Source: Lachnospiraceae bacterium (GTDB taxonomy: Bacteria > Bacillota > Clostridia > Lachnospirales > Lachnospiraceae). From it: a stretch of DNA of 22,115 bases. This document shows positions 1-6,188 of this stretch, piece by piece. The position numbers and the translations under genes were made by a program. The stretch is taken from NCBI GenBank assembly GCA_019420465.1, contig JAHZHB010000062.1, positions 1-22,115 on the forward strand, in the 5' to 3' direction. A model generated the notes under the pieces. That model made no database searches. It worked only from the letters and a program-made list of their open reading frames with translations, and was not told where the DNA came from. The number at the start of each line of letters is the position of its first letter. Positions within the stretch are counted from its first letter, which is position 1.

Positions 1-1597
1 CATCTCGAACCTCGAATCCGGCTCTGTCTCGTGACAGACCGCCAGGACCCAGGGCAGACAGACGTCTCTTATGTGTCAGCTCACCCAGCGGGTTGTTCTG
101 ATCCATAAACTGGGACAGCTGGGAAGATCCGAAGAACTCTTTAACAGCAGCTGTTACCGGCTTGATATTGATCAGGGACTGCGGAGAAATACCGGCAATA
201 TCCTGTGTTGTCATACGCTCGCGAACGACACGTTCCAGTCTGGACAGGCCGATACGGTACTGGTTCTGTAACAGCTCACCAACAGCACGGATACGACGAT
301 TGCCCAGGTGGTCGATATCGTCATCGTTACCGATGCCGTACTCCAGATGCATGTTATAGTTAATGGAGGCTAAGATATCCTCCTTTGTAATGTGTTTCGG
401 AATCAGGTCATGGATATCACGCTGGATCGCGTACTTGATATCCTCGATCTCTGTATTTTCGGCAAGAATTCTGGACAGTACCGGATAATAAACCAGTTCT
501 GTCACGCCAAGTGCTTTTTTGTCCTCGTCACTGATGTCGATGAAAGCGGAAAGATCTACCATCATATTAGAAAGCACTTTGACATTACGTGTTTCTGTCT
601 GGATCCAGACGTACGGTACAGCAGCATTCTGGATCTGGTCAGCCAGCTCCAGTGTCACCTTGGCACCTGCTTCTGCCAGGATCTCCCCTGTTGTTGTATC
701 AACAACATCCTCGGCAAGAACCTGTCCCGTAATACGGCTTCTGAAATGCAGCTTCTTATTGAATTTATAACGGCCGACTTTAGCCAGGTCATAGCGGCGC
801 GGATCAAAGAACATAGCCATGATCAGGCTCTCAGCGCTCTCTACAGCCAGCGGCTCGCCCGGACGGATCTTTTTGTACAGCTCAAGAAGGCCCTCCTGAT
901 AATTGGTGGCCACATCCTTTGCAAAACTTGCCATGATCTTCGGCTCTTCGCCAAACAGATCGATGATCTCCTGATTTGTGCCATAGCCCAGAGCACGGAT
1001 CAGAACAGTGATCGGTACTTTACGGGTACGGTCAACACGAACATAAAAAACGTCATTGGAGTCCGTCTCGTACTCCAGCCATGCACCACGATTCGGAATT
1101 ACGGTACAGGAAAAGAGTCTCTTACCCAGTTTATCATGAGAAATACCGTAATAGATACCCGGAGAACGTACCAACTGGCTGACGATAACACGCTCAGCAC
1201 CATTGATCACGAAGGTACCTGTTGCAGTCATCAACGGCAGATCTCCCATAAAGATCTCATGCTCGTTGATCTCATCATTTTCATGATTGTATAATCTTAC
1301 CTTTACCTTCAGCGGAGCAGCATATGTGGTATCACGCTCCTTACACTCTTCGATGTTGTATTTAACATCCTTTTCGCAAAGTGTGAAGTCCACAAACTCA
1401 AGGCTCAGCTTGCCACTGTAGTCTGTGATCGGTGAGATGTCCTCGAAAACTTCCTTCAGTCCATCTGAAAGGAACCAGTCATAGGAATCCTTCTGAACTT
1501 CGATCAGGTTGGGCATTTCCAAAACTTCTTTTTGTCTCTGGTAACTCATCCGCATACTCTTGCCGTTGGTAATTGGACGTATTCTGTTTTTCTCCAT
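1..1597 (-). CDS. rpoB: RNA polymerase beta subunit, N-terminal 532 residues (cut by window edge)
   Basis: This is the beta subunit of RNA polymerase, which forms one pincer of the DNA channel and part of the active site. The reading frame is open from an ATG at 1597 to the window edge and begins MEKNRIRPITNGKSMRMSY, a typical Clostridia RpoB start. The beta lobe and protrusion regions are present, and the fragment ends inside the rifampicin-binding cluster (FMDQNNPLGELTHKRRLSAL). The residues matching E. coli D516, H526 and S531 are D499, H509 and S514, all unchanged, so no classic rifampicin-resistance substitution is seen in the visible part. The chosen start has AAGGGGTG eight bases upstream. 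A second in-frame ATG at 1642, with AGGAG seven bases upstream, would add 15 residues. The gene has its own promoter (1707-1735) and follows the rplL terminator. The rest, and presumably rpoC, lie outside the window. Confidence 0.98.
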   Translation of the reverse strand, partial: MEKNRIRPITNGKSMRMSYQRQKEVLEMPNLIEVQKDSYDWFLSDGLKEVFEDISPITDYSGKLSLEFVDFTLCEKDVKYNIEECKERDTTYAAPLKVKVRLYNHENDEINEHEIFMGDLPLMTATGTFVINGAERVIVSQLVRSPGIYYGISHDKLGKRLFSCTVIPNRGAWLEYETDSNDVFYVRVDRTRKVPITVLIRALGYGTNQEIIDLFGEEPKIMASFAKDVATNYQEGLLELYKKIRPGEPLAVESAESLIMAMFFDPRRYDLAKVGRYKFNKKLHFRSRITGQVLAEDVVDTTTGEILAEAGAKVTLELADQIQNAAVPYVWIQTETRNVKVLSNMMVDLSAFIDISDEDKKALGVTELVYYPVLSRILAENTEIEDIKYAIQRDIHDLIPKHITKEDILASINYNMHLEYGIGNDDDIDHLGNRRIRAVGELLQNQYRIGLSRLERVVRERMTTQDIAGISPQSLINIKPVTAAVKEFFGSSQLSQFMDQNNPLGELTHKRRLSALGPGGLSRDRAGFEVRD

Positions 1598-1706
1598 TGA
1601 CGTTTCACCCCTTGTATATATAAATTTATTACCGCTTTGCATGCCTGATCTCCTGTTTTTTTACAGCAGAAATATAGGCATATCTTGCCATAATAGTGCA
1701 TTTTCA

Positions 1707-1735
1707 ACTATAACATTTTGCAGATAGGGTGTCAA
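1707..1735 (-). promoter_or_regulatory. Sigma-A promoter of rpoB
   Basis: On the minus strand the -35 box is TTGACA (1735-1730) and the -10 box is TATAGT (1712-1707), with a 17-base spacer. It lies between the rplL terminator and rpoB and gives a leader of about 100 bases. It would let rpoB be expressed independently of rplJL. Confidence 0.88.
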
Positions 1736-1840
1736 TACTTTTTGTGGATTTTTTTGTGCGATTGCACAGTTTTTTGACTGGAATATCGTGGAGTTTGCCA
1801 TAAGCTTAAGCTTGACAAACGCATTTTTGCAATTTGCAAT

Positions 1841-1881
1841 GTGAAAAAGAACCGGATTTGCTGCTGCATTTCCGGTTCTTT
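1841..1881 (-). terminator. Terminator or partial attenuator after rplL
   Basis: Perfect 11-bp arms (1846-1856 and 1871-1881, AAAGAACCGGA with its complement) enclose a 14-base loop. On the minus strand they run straight into TTCTTTTT. It lies 24 bases after the rplL stop. In E. coli the same gap holds a partial terminator that sets the ratio of L7/L12 to RNA polymerase. A similar role here is inference. The rest of 1598-1904 contains only the rpoB promoter and leader; no gene is seen there. Confidence 0.82.
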
Positions 1882-1904
1882 CGCTCACTTTCGGTAAGGT
1901 GAAA

Positions 1905-2279
1905 TTACTTAAGAGTAACTTTAGCGCCTTCAGCCTCAAGTTTAGTTTTGATCTCTTCAGCCTCAGCTTTGGAAGCGCCCTCTTTAACCATCTTCGGAGC
2001 TTCGTCAACAACTGCTTTAGCTTCTTTCAGGCCAAGACCTGTAGCTTCACGAACAACTTTGATAACTTTAACTTTGTTCGGGCCAACTTCTGTCAGCTCT
2101 ACGTCGAACTCATCTTTCTCTTCTGCTGCTTCTGCTGCACCACCTGCTGCTGCTACAACAACGCCTGCTGCTGCGGATACACCGAACTCTTCCTCGCAAG
2201 CTTTTACAAGGTCATTCAGCTCTAATACGGTTAATTCTTTGATAGCTTCGATAAACTCAGCTGTTGTTAATTTTGCCAT
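1905..2279 (-). CDS. rplL: Ribosomal protein bL12 (L7/L12)
   Basis: bL12 forms the multi-copy stalk of the 50S subunit that recruits and activates the translational GTPases. The 124-residue product is the normal family length. It has an N-terminal dimerisation helix region (about 1-35, MAKLTTAEFIEAIKEL), an Ala/Gly-rich hinge (about 37-55) and the C-terminal factor-binding domain (about 56-124) with the conserved VKVIKVVREATGLGLKEAK stretch. Its ATG at 2279 has AGGAGG upstream. It lies 54 bases after rplJ and is surely cotranscribed with it, consistent with the L10(L12)n stalk being made together. A hairpin terminator follows the stop codon. Confidence 0.99.
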   Translation of the reverse strand: MAKLTTAEFIEAIKELTVLELNDLVKACEEEFGVSAAAGVVVAAAGGAAEAAEEKDEFDVELTEVGPNKVKVIKVVREATGLGLKEAKAVVDEAPKMVKEGASKAEAEEIKTKLEAEGAKVTLK

Positions 2280-2333
2280 TTTATTTTCCTCCTGATTTAA
2301 GTTTGATTTTCTTTTTAATAATAGATGGTGTGA

Positions 2334-2822
2334 TTATTCAGCCTTGCTTTCTGCAATCTGATTAATAACACGAGCAAAGTTTGTAATCGGGGACTGGATG
2401 CTTCCAAGAAGTTTTCCAAGAAGTTCTTCTCTTGACGGAACGTTGGACAGAGCCTCAACGCCTGCTTTGTCAAAGTAGTTACCCTCGATCACACCGGAAA
2501 CAAACTCCAGAGCCGGAGCTGTTTTTGCAACTTTAGCGATGATACGAGCCGGCATAGTCGCATCATCCTTGCAGATAGCCAGTGCATTTGTACCGTCCAG
2601 ATCTTTGCAAAGAGCCTCACACGGAGTATCTTTGAAAGCCAGTTTCATCATAGTGTTCTTATATACTTTGTAAGAAACACCTGCTTCTCTGAGTTCTTTA
2701 CGAAGGACTGTATCCTGTGCAACTGTGAGACCGGAATAATTAACAACAACAACTGCTGCTGCGCCGTCAATACCCTGTGCGATCTCTTCTACAACCGGTT
2801 TTTTCAGTTCAATCTTAGCCAT
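2334..2822 (-). CDS. rplJ: Ribosomal protein uL10
   Basis: uL10 is the base of the ribosomal stalk; it binds 23S rRNA near L11 and carries the bL12 dimers on its C-terminal helix. The product is 162 residues, starting MAKIELKKPVVEEIAQGIDG at the ATG at 2822, which has GGAGGTG upstream. The frame stays open further upstream, but that part overlaps a structured leader RNA and the promoter, so the longer start is rejected. The N-terminal rRNA-binding domain covers about 1-135 and the C-terminal L12-binding helix about 136-162 (LLGKLLGSIQSPITNFARVI). It heads the rplJ-rplL unit and is probably autoregulated through the leader at 2882-2994. Confidence 0.98.
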   Translation of the reverse strand: MAKIELKKPVVEEIAQGIDGAAAVVVVNYSGLTVAQDTVLRKELREAGVSYKVYKNTMMKLAFKDTPCEALCKDLDGTNALAICKDDATMPARIIAKVAKTAPALEFVSGVIEGNYFDKAGVEALSNVPSREELLGKLLGSIQSPITNFARVINQIAESKAE

Positions 2823-2881
2823 GAATTGGTGCACCTCCTTATAGATTTTGATGTGTACCGCCGCATATCTTTTGAAGTAAT

Positions 2882-2994
2882 AAAAAAGGCCTCTCCGCAG
2901 GACAGAGAGACACAAATTCTTTTCAGAATCTATACTCCTCGGCAGGCGTTTACTCCTTATGCCTCGCGGCACCTGCTGTCTTCGGCAGTTATCT
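2882..2994 (-). ncRNA. L10 leader RNA with intrinsic terminator (attenuator)
   Basis: The transcript from the promoter at 3000-3028 begins with a structured leader that has the L10-leader pattern: a helix of GCAGGUG with CGCCUGC around a purine-rich internal segment, preceded by ACUGCCGAAGACA. A terminator follows, with arms GUCUCUC (2911-2905) and GAGAGGC (2895-2889) and then CUUUUUU. The CCUGC in the terminator loop is complementary to GCAGG in the upstream helix, so the two folds can compete. The known role of this leader class is binding of the L10-L12 complex, which represses rplJL. That role is family knowledge; the exclusive folds are inferred from complementarity seen by eye. Confidence 0.85.
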
Positions 2995-2999
2995 TTGAT

Positions 3000-3028
3000 A
3001 AGATAGCATCTTTTTATATATTTGTCAA
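3000..3028 (-). promoter_or_regulatory. Sigma-A promoter of rplJL
   Basis: On the minus strand the -35 box is a perfect TTGACA (3028-3023) and the -10 box is TATCTT (3005-3000), with a 17-base AT-rich spacer. Transcription would start near 2993, just before the L10 leader. Confidence 0.88.
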
Positions 3029-3091
3029 GTAGTATTTTAAACTTTTTTGAATCAAATTTGGTCCACCGGACCAATCATTGATATGCATGGT

Positions 3092-3126
3092 AAAAAGTAA
3101 CCGCCGCAGGAGAAACCTGCGGCGGT
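3092..3126 (-). terminator. Intrinsic terminator after rplA
   Basis: A perfect 11-bp GC-rich stem (3116-3126 with 3100-3110, ACCGCCGCAGG and its complement) closes a 5-base loop and is followed by TTACTTTTT on the minus strand. It lies 22 bases past the rplA stop and separates the rpmG-rplA unit from rplJL. Confidence 0.9.
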
Positions 3127-3147
3127 CTGTATAAGCGTTTCGCGAAA

Positions 3148-3840
3148 TTACTGGAATTTCATCGGGTTAACTTTTACGCCCGGGCCCATGGTAGATGTCA
3201 GAACGACGCTCTTCATGTAAGTACCCTTTAATGCGCTCGGTTTAGCCTTTACGATAGCGCCCATAAGAGTCTGGAAGTTCTCGGACAGCTTCTCTTCGGT
3301 GAAGGATGCTTTTCCGATCGGCACGTGAATGATATTGGTCTTATCAAGACGGTATTCGATCTTACCGGCTTTGATATCAGCGATGGCTTTTGTTACGTCC
3401 ATAGTAACTGTACCGGCCTTCGGGTTCGGCATTAAGCCCTTCGGTCCAAGTACACGGCCCAGACGACCAACAACGCCCATCATATCCGGTGTAGCAACAA
3501 CTACATCGAAATCCAGCCATCCTTCGTTCTGGATACGCGGAATCAGCTCCTCAGCACCAACATAATCAGCACCAGCTGCCAGAGCCTCATCAGCTTTTGC
3601 ATTCTTTGCGAATACAAGTACACGAACAGTTTTACCTGTACCGTGCGGCAGAACTACGGCACCACGGATCTGCTGATCTGCGTGACGTCCGTCACAACCT
3701 GTACGGATGTGAGCTTCGATTGTTTCGTCGAATTTGGCAACAGCTGTCTTTTTAACCAGTGCGATTGCCTCCTCCGGATCATATAATGTAGCGCGGTCTA
3801 CGGTCTTTGCGGCCTCAACGTATTTTTTTCCTCGTTTCAT
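3148..3840 (-). CDS. rplA: Ribosomal protein uL1
   Basis: uL1 binds the mobile L1 stalk of 23S rRNA and helps release deacylated tRNA. In many bacteria it also represses its own operon by binding an mRNA copy of the rRNA site. The 230-residue product is normal length. It begins MKRGKKYVEAAKTVDRATLY and carries the conserved MGVVGRLGRVLGPKGLMPNP segment near residues 120-140. ATG at 3840 follows AGGAGG. It is the last gene of the rpmG-secE-nusG-rplK-rplA unit. A hairpin at 3853-3880, nearly identical to the one before rplK and resembling the L1 rRNA site, lies just before its ribosome binding site. Confidence 0.99.
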   Translation of the reverse strand: MKRGKKYVEAAKTVDRATLYDPEEAIALVKKTAVAKFDETIEAHIRTGCDGRHADQQIRGAVVLPHGTGKTVRVLVFAKNAKADEALAAGADYVGAEELIPRIQNEGWLDFDVVVATPDMMGVVGRLGRVLGPKGLMPNPKAGTVTMDVTKAIADIKAGKIEYRLDKTNIIHVPIGKASFTEEKLSENFQTLMGAIVKAKPSALKGTYMKSVVLTSTMGPGVKVNPMKFQ

Positions 3841-3852
3841 ATTAACCTCCTA

Positions 3853-3880
3853 GTGGTAATTGCGGGAATCTCCCTCCCAC
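3853..3880 (-). promoter_or_regulatory. L1-binding-site-like hairpin in the rplA leader
   Basis: The minus-strand RNA contains GUGGGAGGGA, then UUCCCGCAAUUACCAC. Outer GUGG pairs with CCAC and inner GGGA with UCCC, leaving an asymmetric internal loop. The pattern GUGGGAG followed by UACCAC matches what I recall of the L1-binding site in 23S rRNA, where L1 binds. It lies in the 77-base gap between rplK and rplA, six bases from AGGAGG. Of its 28 bases, 27 are identical to the copy before rplK. Its identity as an L1 autoregulatory site is inference. Confidence 0.65.
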
Positions 3881-3917
3881 GTTCTCAATGTCTGCGACTG
3901 CCTAAAAAGCGTCACAA

Positions 3918-4343
3918 TTAGTCTTCTACAACAATACCCATACTTCTGGCAGTACCAGCGATCATGCTCATAGCTGCTTCCAGGGAAGCTGCGTTTAAGT
4001 CAGGCATCTTCATCTCAGCGATTTCCTGAACTTTTGCTTTGGAGATCGTAGCTACTTTTGTCTTGTTCGGAACACCGGAACCGGATTTGATGTTGCAGGC
4101 TTTCTTCAGCAGAACAGCAGCCGGCGGAGTCTTTGTAACGAAGCTGAAACTTCTGTCAGCGTAAACAGTGATGACAACCGGGATGATCAGGTCGCCCTTA
4201 TCAGCTGTTCTTGCGTTGAACTCTTTTGTAAACTGTACAATGTTTACACCGTGCTGGCCGAGAGCCGGACCAACCGGGGGTGCTGGTGTTGCCTTACCAG
4301 CCGGGATCTGTAATTTGATATAACCTGTGACTTTCTTTGCCAT
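3918..4343 (-). CDS. rplK: Ribosomal protein uL11
   Basis: uL11 binds the GTPase-associated centre of 23S rRNA next to uL10 and takes part in factor-dependent steps of translation. The product is 141 residues, the usual length. It starts MAKKVTGYIKLQIPAGKATP and shows the proline-rich PPVGPALGQHGVNIVQF segment of the N-terminal domain, followed by the C-terminal rRNA-binding domain. ATG at 4343 follows GGAGGTG. It sits between nusG and rplA in the standard order. The leader between nusG and rplK holds an L1-site-like hairpin, which fits L1 control of the rplK-rplA pair. Confidence 0.99.
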   Translation of the reverse strand: MAKKVTGYIKLQIPAGKATPAPPVGPALGQHGVNIVQFTKEFNARTADKGDLIIPVVITVYADRSFSFVTKTPPAAVLLKKACNIKSGSGVPNKTKVATISKAKVQEIAEMKMPDLNAASLEAAMSMIAGTARSMGIVVED

Positions 4344-4361
4344 TTTGGCACCTCCTATAAT

Positions 4362-4389
4362 GTGGTAATTGCGGGAATATCCCTCCCAC
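4362..4389 (-). promoter_or_regulatory. L1-binding-site-like hairpin in the rplK leader
   Basis: This is the sister copy of the hairpin at 3853-3880, differing by one base in the loop. It has the same GUGGGAG...UACCAC pattern and lies just before the AGGAGG of rplK. The usual bacterial L1 repression site is at this place, upstream of L11. Identification is by pattern and context only. Confidence 0.68.
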
Positions 4390-4421
4390 GAACAGTGACA
4401 CGCACTGCTCTGTTTTTGTGT

Positions 4422-4937
4422 TTACATCTTTTTGATTTCTGCGAAACTGATTTCCACCGGAGTTTCGCGACCGAATAATTCAACATTGATCGTTACGACC
4501 TGTTTAGCCATATTGATATCGCTGATCGTTCCGGTCGTATCCTTCCAGGCACCGCCTGTAACAACGACCATATCGCCTACAGCGAGATCGATCTGAATAT
4601 CCTCGCTCTTAATACCAAGCGGCATCATCTCTGCCTCTGTCAGCGGCACCGGTTTGGATCCCGGTCCGACAAAGCCTGTAACGCCACGGGTATTGCGAAC
4701 GACATACCAGGTATCATCATTCATGATCATATTCAGCAGGACATACCCCGGAAACAGCTTGCGCTGCACCTGTTTTTTGATACCATTTCGCAGCTCAACA
4801 ACCTCTTCCATAGGGACACGGACCTCCAGAATCTGATCCTCCAGATGTCTGTTTTCAATAGTCTTCTCAATGTTGGCTTTGACTTTATTTTCATAGCCCG
4901 AATACGTATGGACTACATACCAATTTGCCTTTGACAT
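4422..4937 (-). CDS. nusG: Transcription elongation and termination factor NusG
   Basis: NusG binds the RNA polymerase clamp through its NGN domain and affects pausing, Rho action and coupling to the ribosome. The 171-residue product has the NGN domain at about 4-103 (WYVVHTYSGYENKVKANIE; RKLFPGYVLLNM) and a KOW domain from about 119 to the end (GDMVVVTGGAWKDTTGTI). It is a core NusG rather than a LoaP-type paralogue, judging by its place between secE and rplK. ATG at 4937 is preceded by AAAGGGTGAG. It is separated from secE by only 17 bases and is part of the rpmG-rplA unit. Confidence 0.98.
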   Translation of the reverse strand: MSKANWYVVHTYSGYENKVKANIEKTIENRHLEDQILEVRVPMEEVVELRNGIKKQVQRKLFPGYVLLNMIMNDDTWYVVRNTRGVTGFVGPGSKPVPLTEAEMMPLGIKSEDIQIDLAVGDMVVVTGGAWKDTTGTISDINMAKQVVTINVELFGRETPVEISFAEIKKM

Positions 4938-4954
4938 TTACTCACCCTTTGTCC

Positions 4955-5155
4955 TTACTTAATGATAAGATTTACAAGCTGCAAAACCACGCTGTCAATG
5001 AGTGAAATCAGAACACCCAGAATCGCAGTAACAACCACGACAACACTTGTCTGTTTTGCCAGTGTCTTATTGTCAGCCCAGATGATCTTTTTGAGCTCGG
5101 CCTTAAGACCTGCAAACCAGTTTTTCTTCTTGCTGCTCTTTGCTGATTCTGTCAT
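4955..5155 (-). CDS. secE: Preprotein translocase subunit SecE
   Basis: SecE clamps the two halves of the SecY channel in the cytoplasmic membrane. The 66-residue product is the short, single-span Gram-positive form. It has a basic N-terminus, an amphipathic helix at about 13-30 (WFAGLKAELKKIIWADNKTL) and one membrane span at about 37-62. ATG at 5155 has GAGGTG upstream. A GTG five codons earlier also keeps the frame open, but it would lie on the ribosome binding site and is rejected. It lies between rpmG and nusG in the classical order. Confidence 0.96.
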   Translation of the reverse strand: MTESAKSSKKKNWFAGLKAELKKIIWADNKTLAKQTSVVVVVTAILGVLISLIDSVVLQLVNLIIK

Positions 5156-5178
5156 ACTTTCACCTCTCACCAGCCTGA

Positions 5179-5328
5179 TTACTTGGTTTCTTTGTGCATT
5201 GTGTGTCTCTTGCAGAATCTACAATACTTCTTGGTTTCCATTCTTTCCGGATGGTTTTTCTTTTCCTTTGTCATGTTGTAGTTACGCTGCTTGCACTCTG
5301 TACATGCCAATGTGATTTTTACGCGCAC
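5179..5328 (-). CDS. rpmG: Ribosomal protein bL33, zinc-binding form
   Basis: bL33 is a small 50S protein near the E site. The 49-residue frame reads (M)RVKITLACTECKQRNYNMT at its start, with C9-x-x-C12 and C36-x-x-C39. It is therefore the zinc-ribbon (C+) form rather than the cysteine-free paralogue. The start is a GTG at 5328 with GGAGGTG upstream; an in-frame ATG five codons earlier would overlap that site and add MEVEV, which is not typical of the family. The stop is 23 bases before the secE ATG. It is the first gene of its transcription unit, with a consensus promoter at 5430-5458. Confidence 0.95.
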   Translation of the reverse strand: MRVKITLACTECKQRNYNMTKEKKNHPERMETKKYCRFCKRHTMHKETK

Positions 5329-5397
5329 GACTTCCACCTCCATGTGTTTTCGTTATTCGCCGCGGAACCTTCCCCTTCCAGCAGGAATTTCAGGCAT

Positions 5398-5449
5398 AAA
5401 AAAAAGACCCTGTTCCACGTCGTTACTAAACTATAGCATGGAAACAGAG
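5398..5449 (-). terminator. Terminator of the cvpA-like gene, overlapping the rpmG promoter
   Basis: On the minus strand the arms 5449-5437 and 5419-5408 form about 12 pairs (CUCUGUUUCCAUG with CGUGGAACAGGG, one bulged U and three G-U pairs). They enclose a 17-base loop and are followed by UC and eight U. The 5' arm lies inside the spacer of the rpmG promoter, so RNA starting at that promoter lacks the arm and should not terminate here. Confidence 0.75.
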
Positions 5450-5458
5450 CCTTGTCAA
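5430..5458 (-). promoter_or_regulatory. Sigma-A promoter of rpmG-secE-nusG-rplK-rplA
   Basis: On the minus strand the -35 box is TTGACA (5458-5453) and the -10 box is TATAGT (5435-5430), with a 17-base spacer. The boxes are identical to those of the rpoB promoter. The start site would be near 5423, giving a leader of about 95 bases. Confidence 0.9.
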
Positions 5459-5468
5459 TATATTTTCC

Positions 5469-6170
5469 TTACAGTCCCAGTAAAACTTCAATAAGAAGCC
5501 ACAGGATATTGTGATCGTAAAACCAGTGTACGGCCGTGCTTTCCTGCAAAGCCTCCTGGATCAGCTGACCAAAGGCCGTATCGCCAAGAAGCGCCGCCAG
5601 CATAAAAAACAGACCGATCCATATCATGGCTGAGACAAAGCCAAGCAATGCTCCTCCGGCGAAATTGATCTGGCTGATCACCGGCAGTGCAGTCAGAAGA
5701 TCTGTAAAGCCAAGGATGATCCGGATCAGAAGCAGTGCCAGAACAAAGGAGACCAAAAATGCCACTGCACTTACCAGAAGATTTCCCAGATATGCCGCAA
5801 TGTAATCGGCAAACCGTTCCACTGCCAGATGGCGGTAGGACTGGGCTGTATTGTTTTTCAGCAGTCCGTCTTTGACTGTCTGTGGCAAAGGCAGGGAATC
5901 AATGGCCTGTACCTGTGCATTCAGCGTCAGCTCACTGTCGCTTTCTTCGAGTCTTTCTTCGATCATATTACTGCAGTTTTCCGTGAAAACACGGTACAGC
6001 CCGGTATTTTCTTTAATAAAACTGCTGACATACGGATTTAATACCGACGACAATATACATACCAGAACCAGAAAGATCATGGAAACTGCCATTCGGACAA
6101 ATCCTTTTCTGGCGCCGCTGATCACACAGAGCACGCAAAATGCCAGCAGACAGATAAACAGCCAGTTCAT
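5469..6170 (-). CDS. CvpA-family inner membrane protein
   Basis: The product is 233 residues with the layout of CvpA/colicin V production-type proteins. There are two N-terminal spans (about 2-19 and 25-43, the first ending in the typical GARKGFVR turn), a soluble segment of about 80 residues, and two more hydrophobic spans (about 131-155 and 170-195). A short hydrophobic C-terminal end follows. The GGALLGFVSAMIWIGLFF segment matches the family's glycine-rich third and fourth span region. The exact function of the family is unsettled; no catalytic motif is seen. ATG at 6170 follows GGGAGGTA and lies 18 bases after the DUF5711-like gene, so the two are probably cotranscribed. It ends at the terminator at 5398-5449. 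Confidence 0.8.
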   Translation of the reverse strand: MNWLFICLLAFCVLCVISGARKGFVRMAVSMIFLVLVCILSSVLNPYVSSFIKENTGLYRVFTENCSNMIEERLEESDSELTLNAQVQAIDSLPLPQTVKDGLLKNNTAQSYRHLAVERFADYIAAYLGNLLVSAVAFLVSFVLALLLIRIILGFTDLLTALPVISQINFAGGALLGFVSAMIWIGLFFMLAALLGDTAFGQLIQEALQESTAVHWFYDHNILWLLIEVLLGL

Positions 6171-6188
6171 ATGTACCTCCCTTTCGTC

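Noticed and set aside
392..1294. 300-codon open frame on the plus strand
   Set aside because: It is antisense to rpoB, whose conserved protein sequence is continuous on the minus strand; the plus frame has no ribosome binding site or recognisable domain.
1802..1813. AAGCTTAAGCTT palindrome in the rplL-rpoB gap
   Set aside because: It is two overlapping AAGCTT units with no promoter or second site around it; no function can be supported.
3060..3072. GGTCCACCGGACC palindrome upstream of the rplJ promoter
   Set aside because: It is short, with a three-base loop and no second copy; a chance match cannot be excluded and no regulator is suggested.
2823..3074. Upstream extension of the rplJ frame to an earlier ATG
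   Set aside because: The extra stretch is the L10 leader, its terminator and the promoter, and the family start MAKIELKK follows a strong GGAGGTG at 2822.
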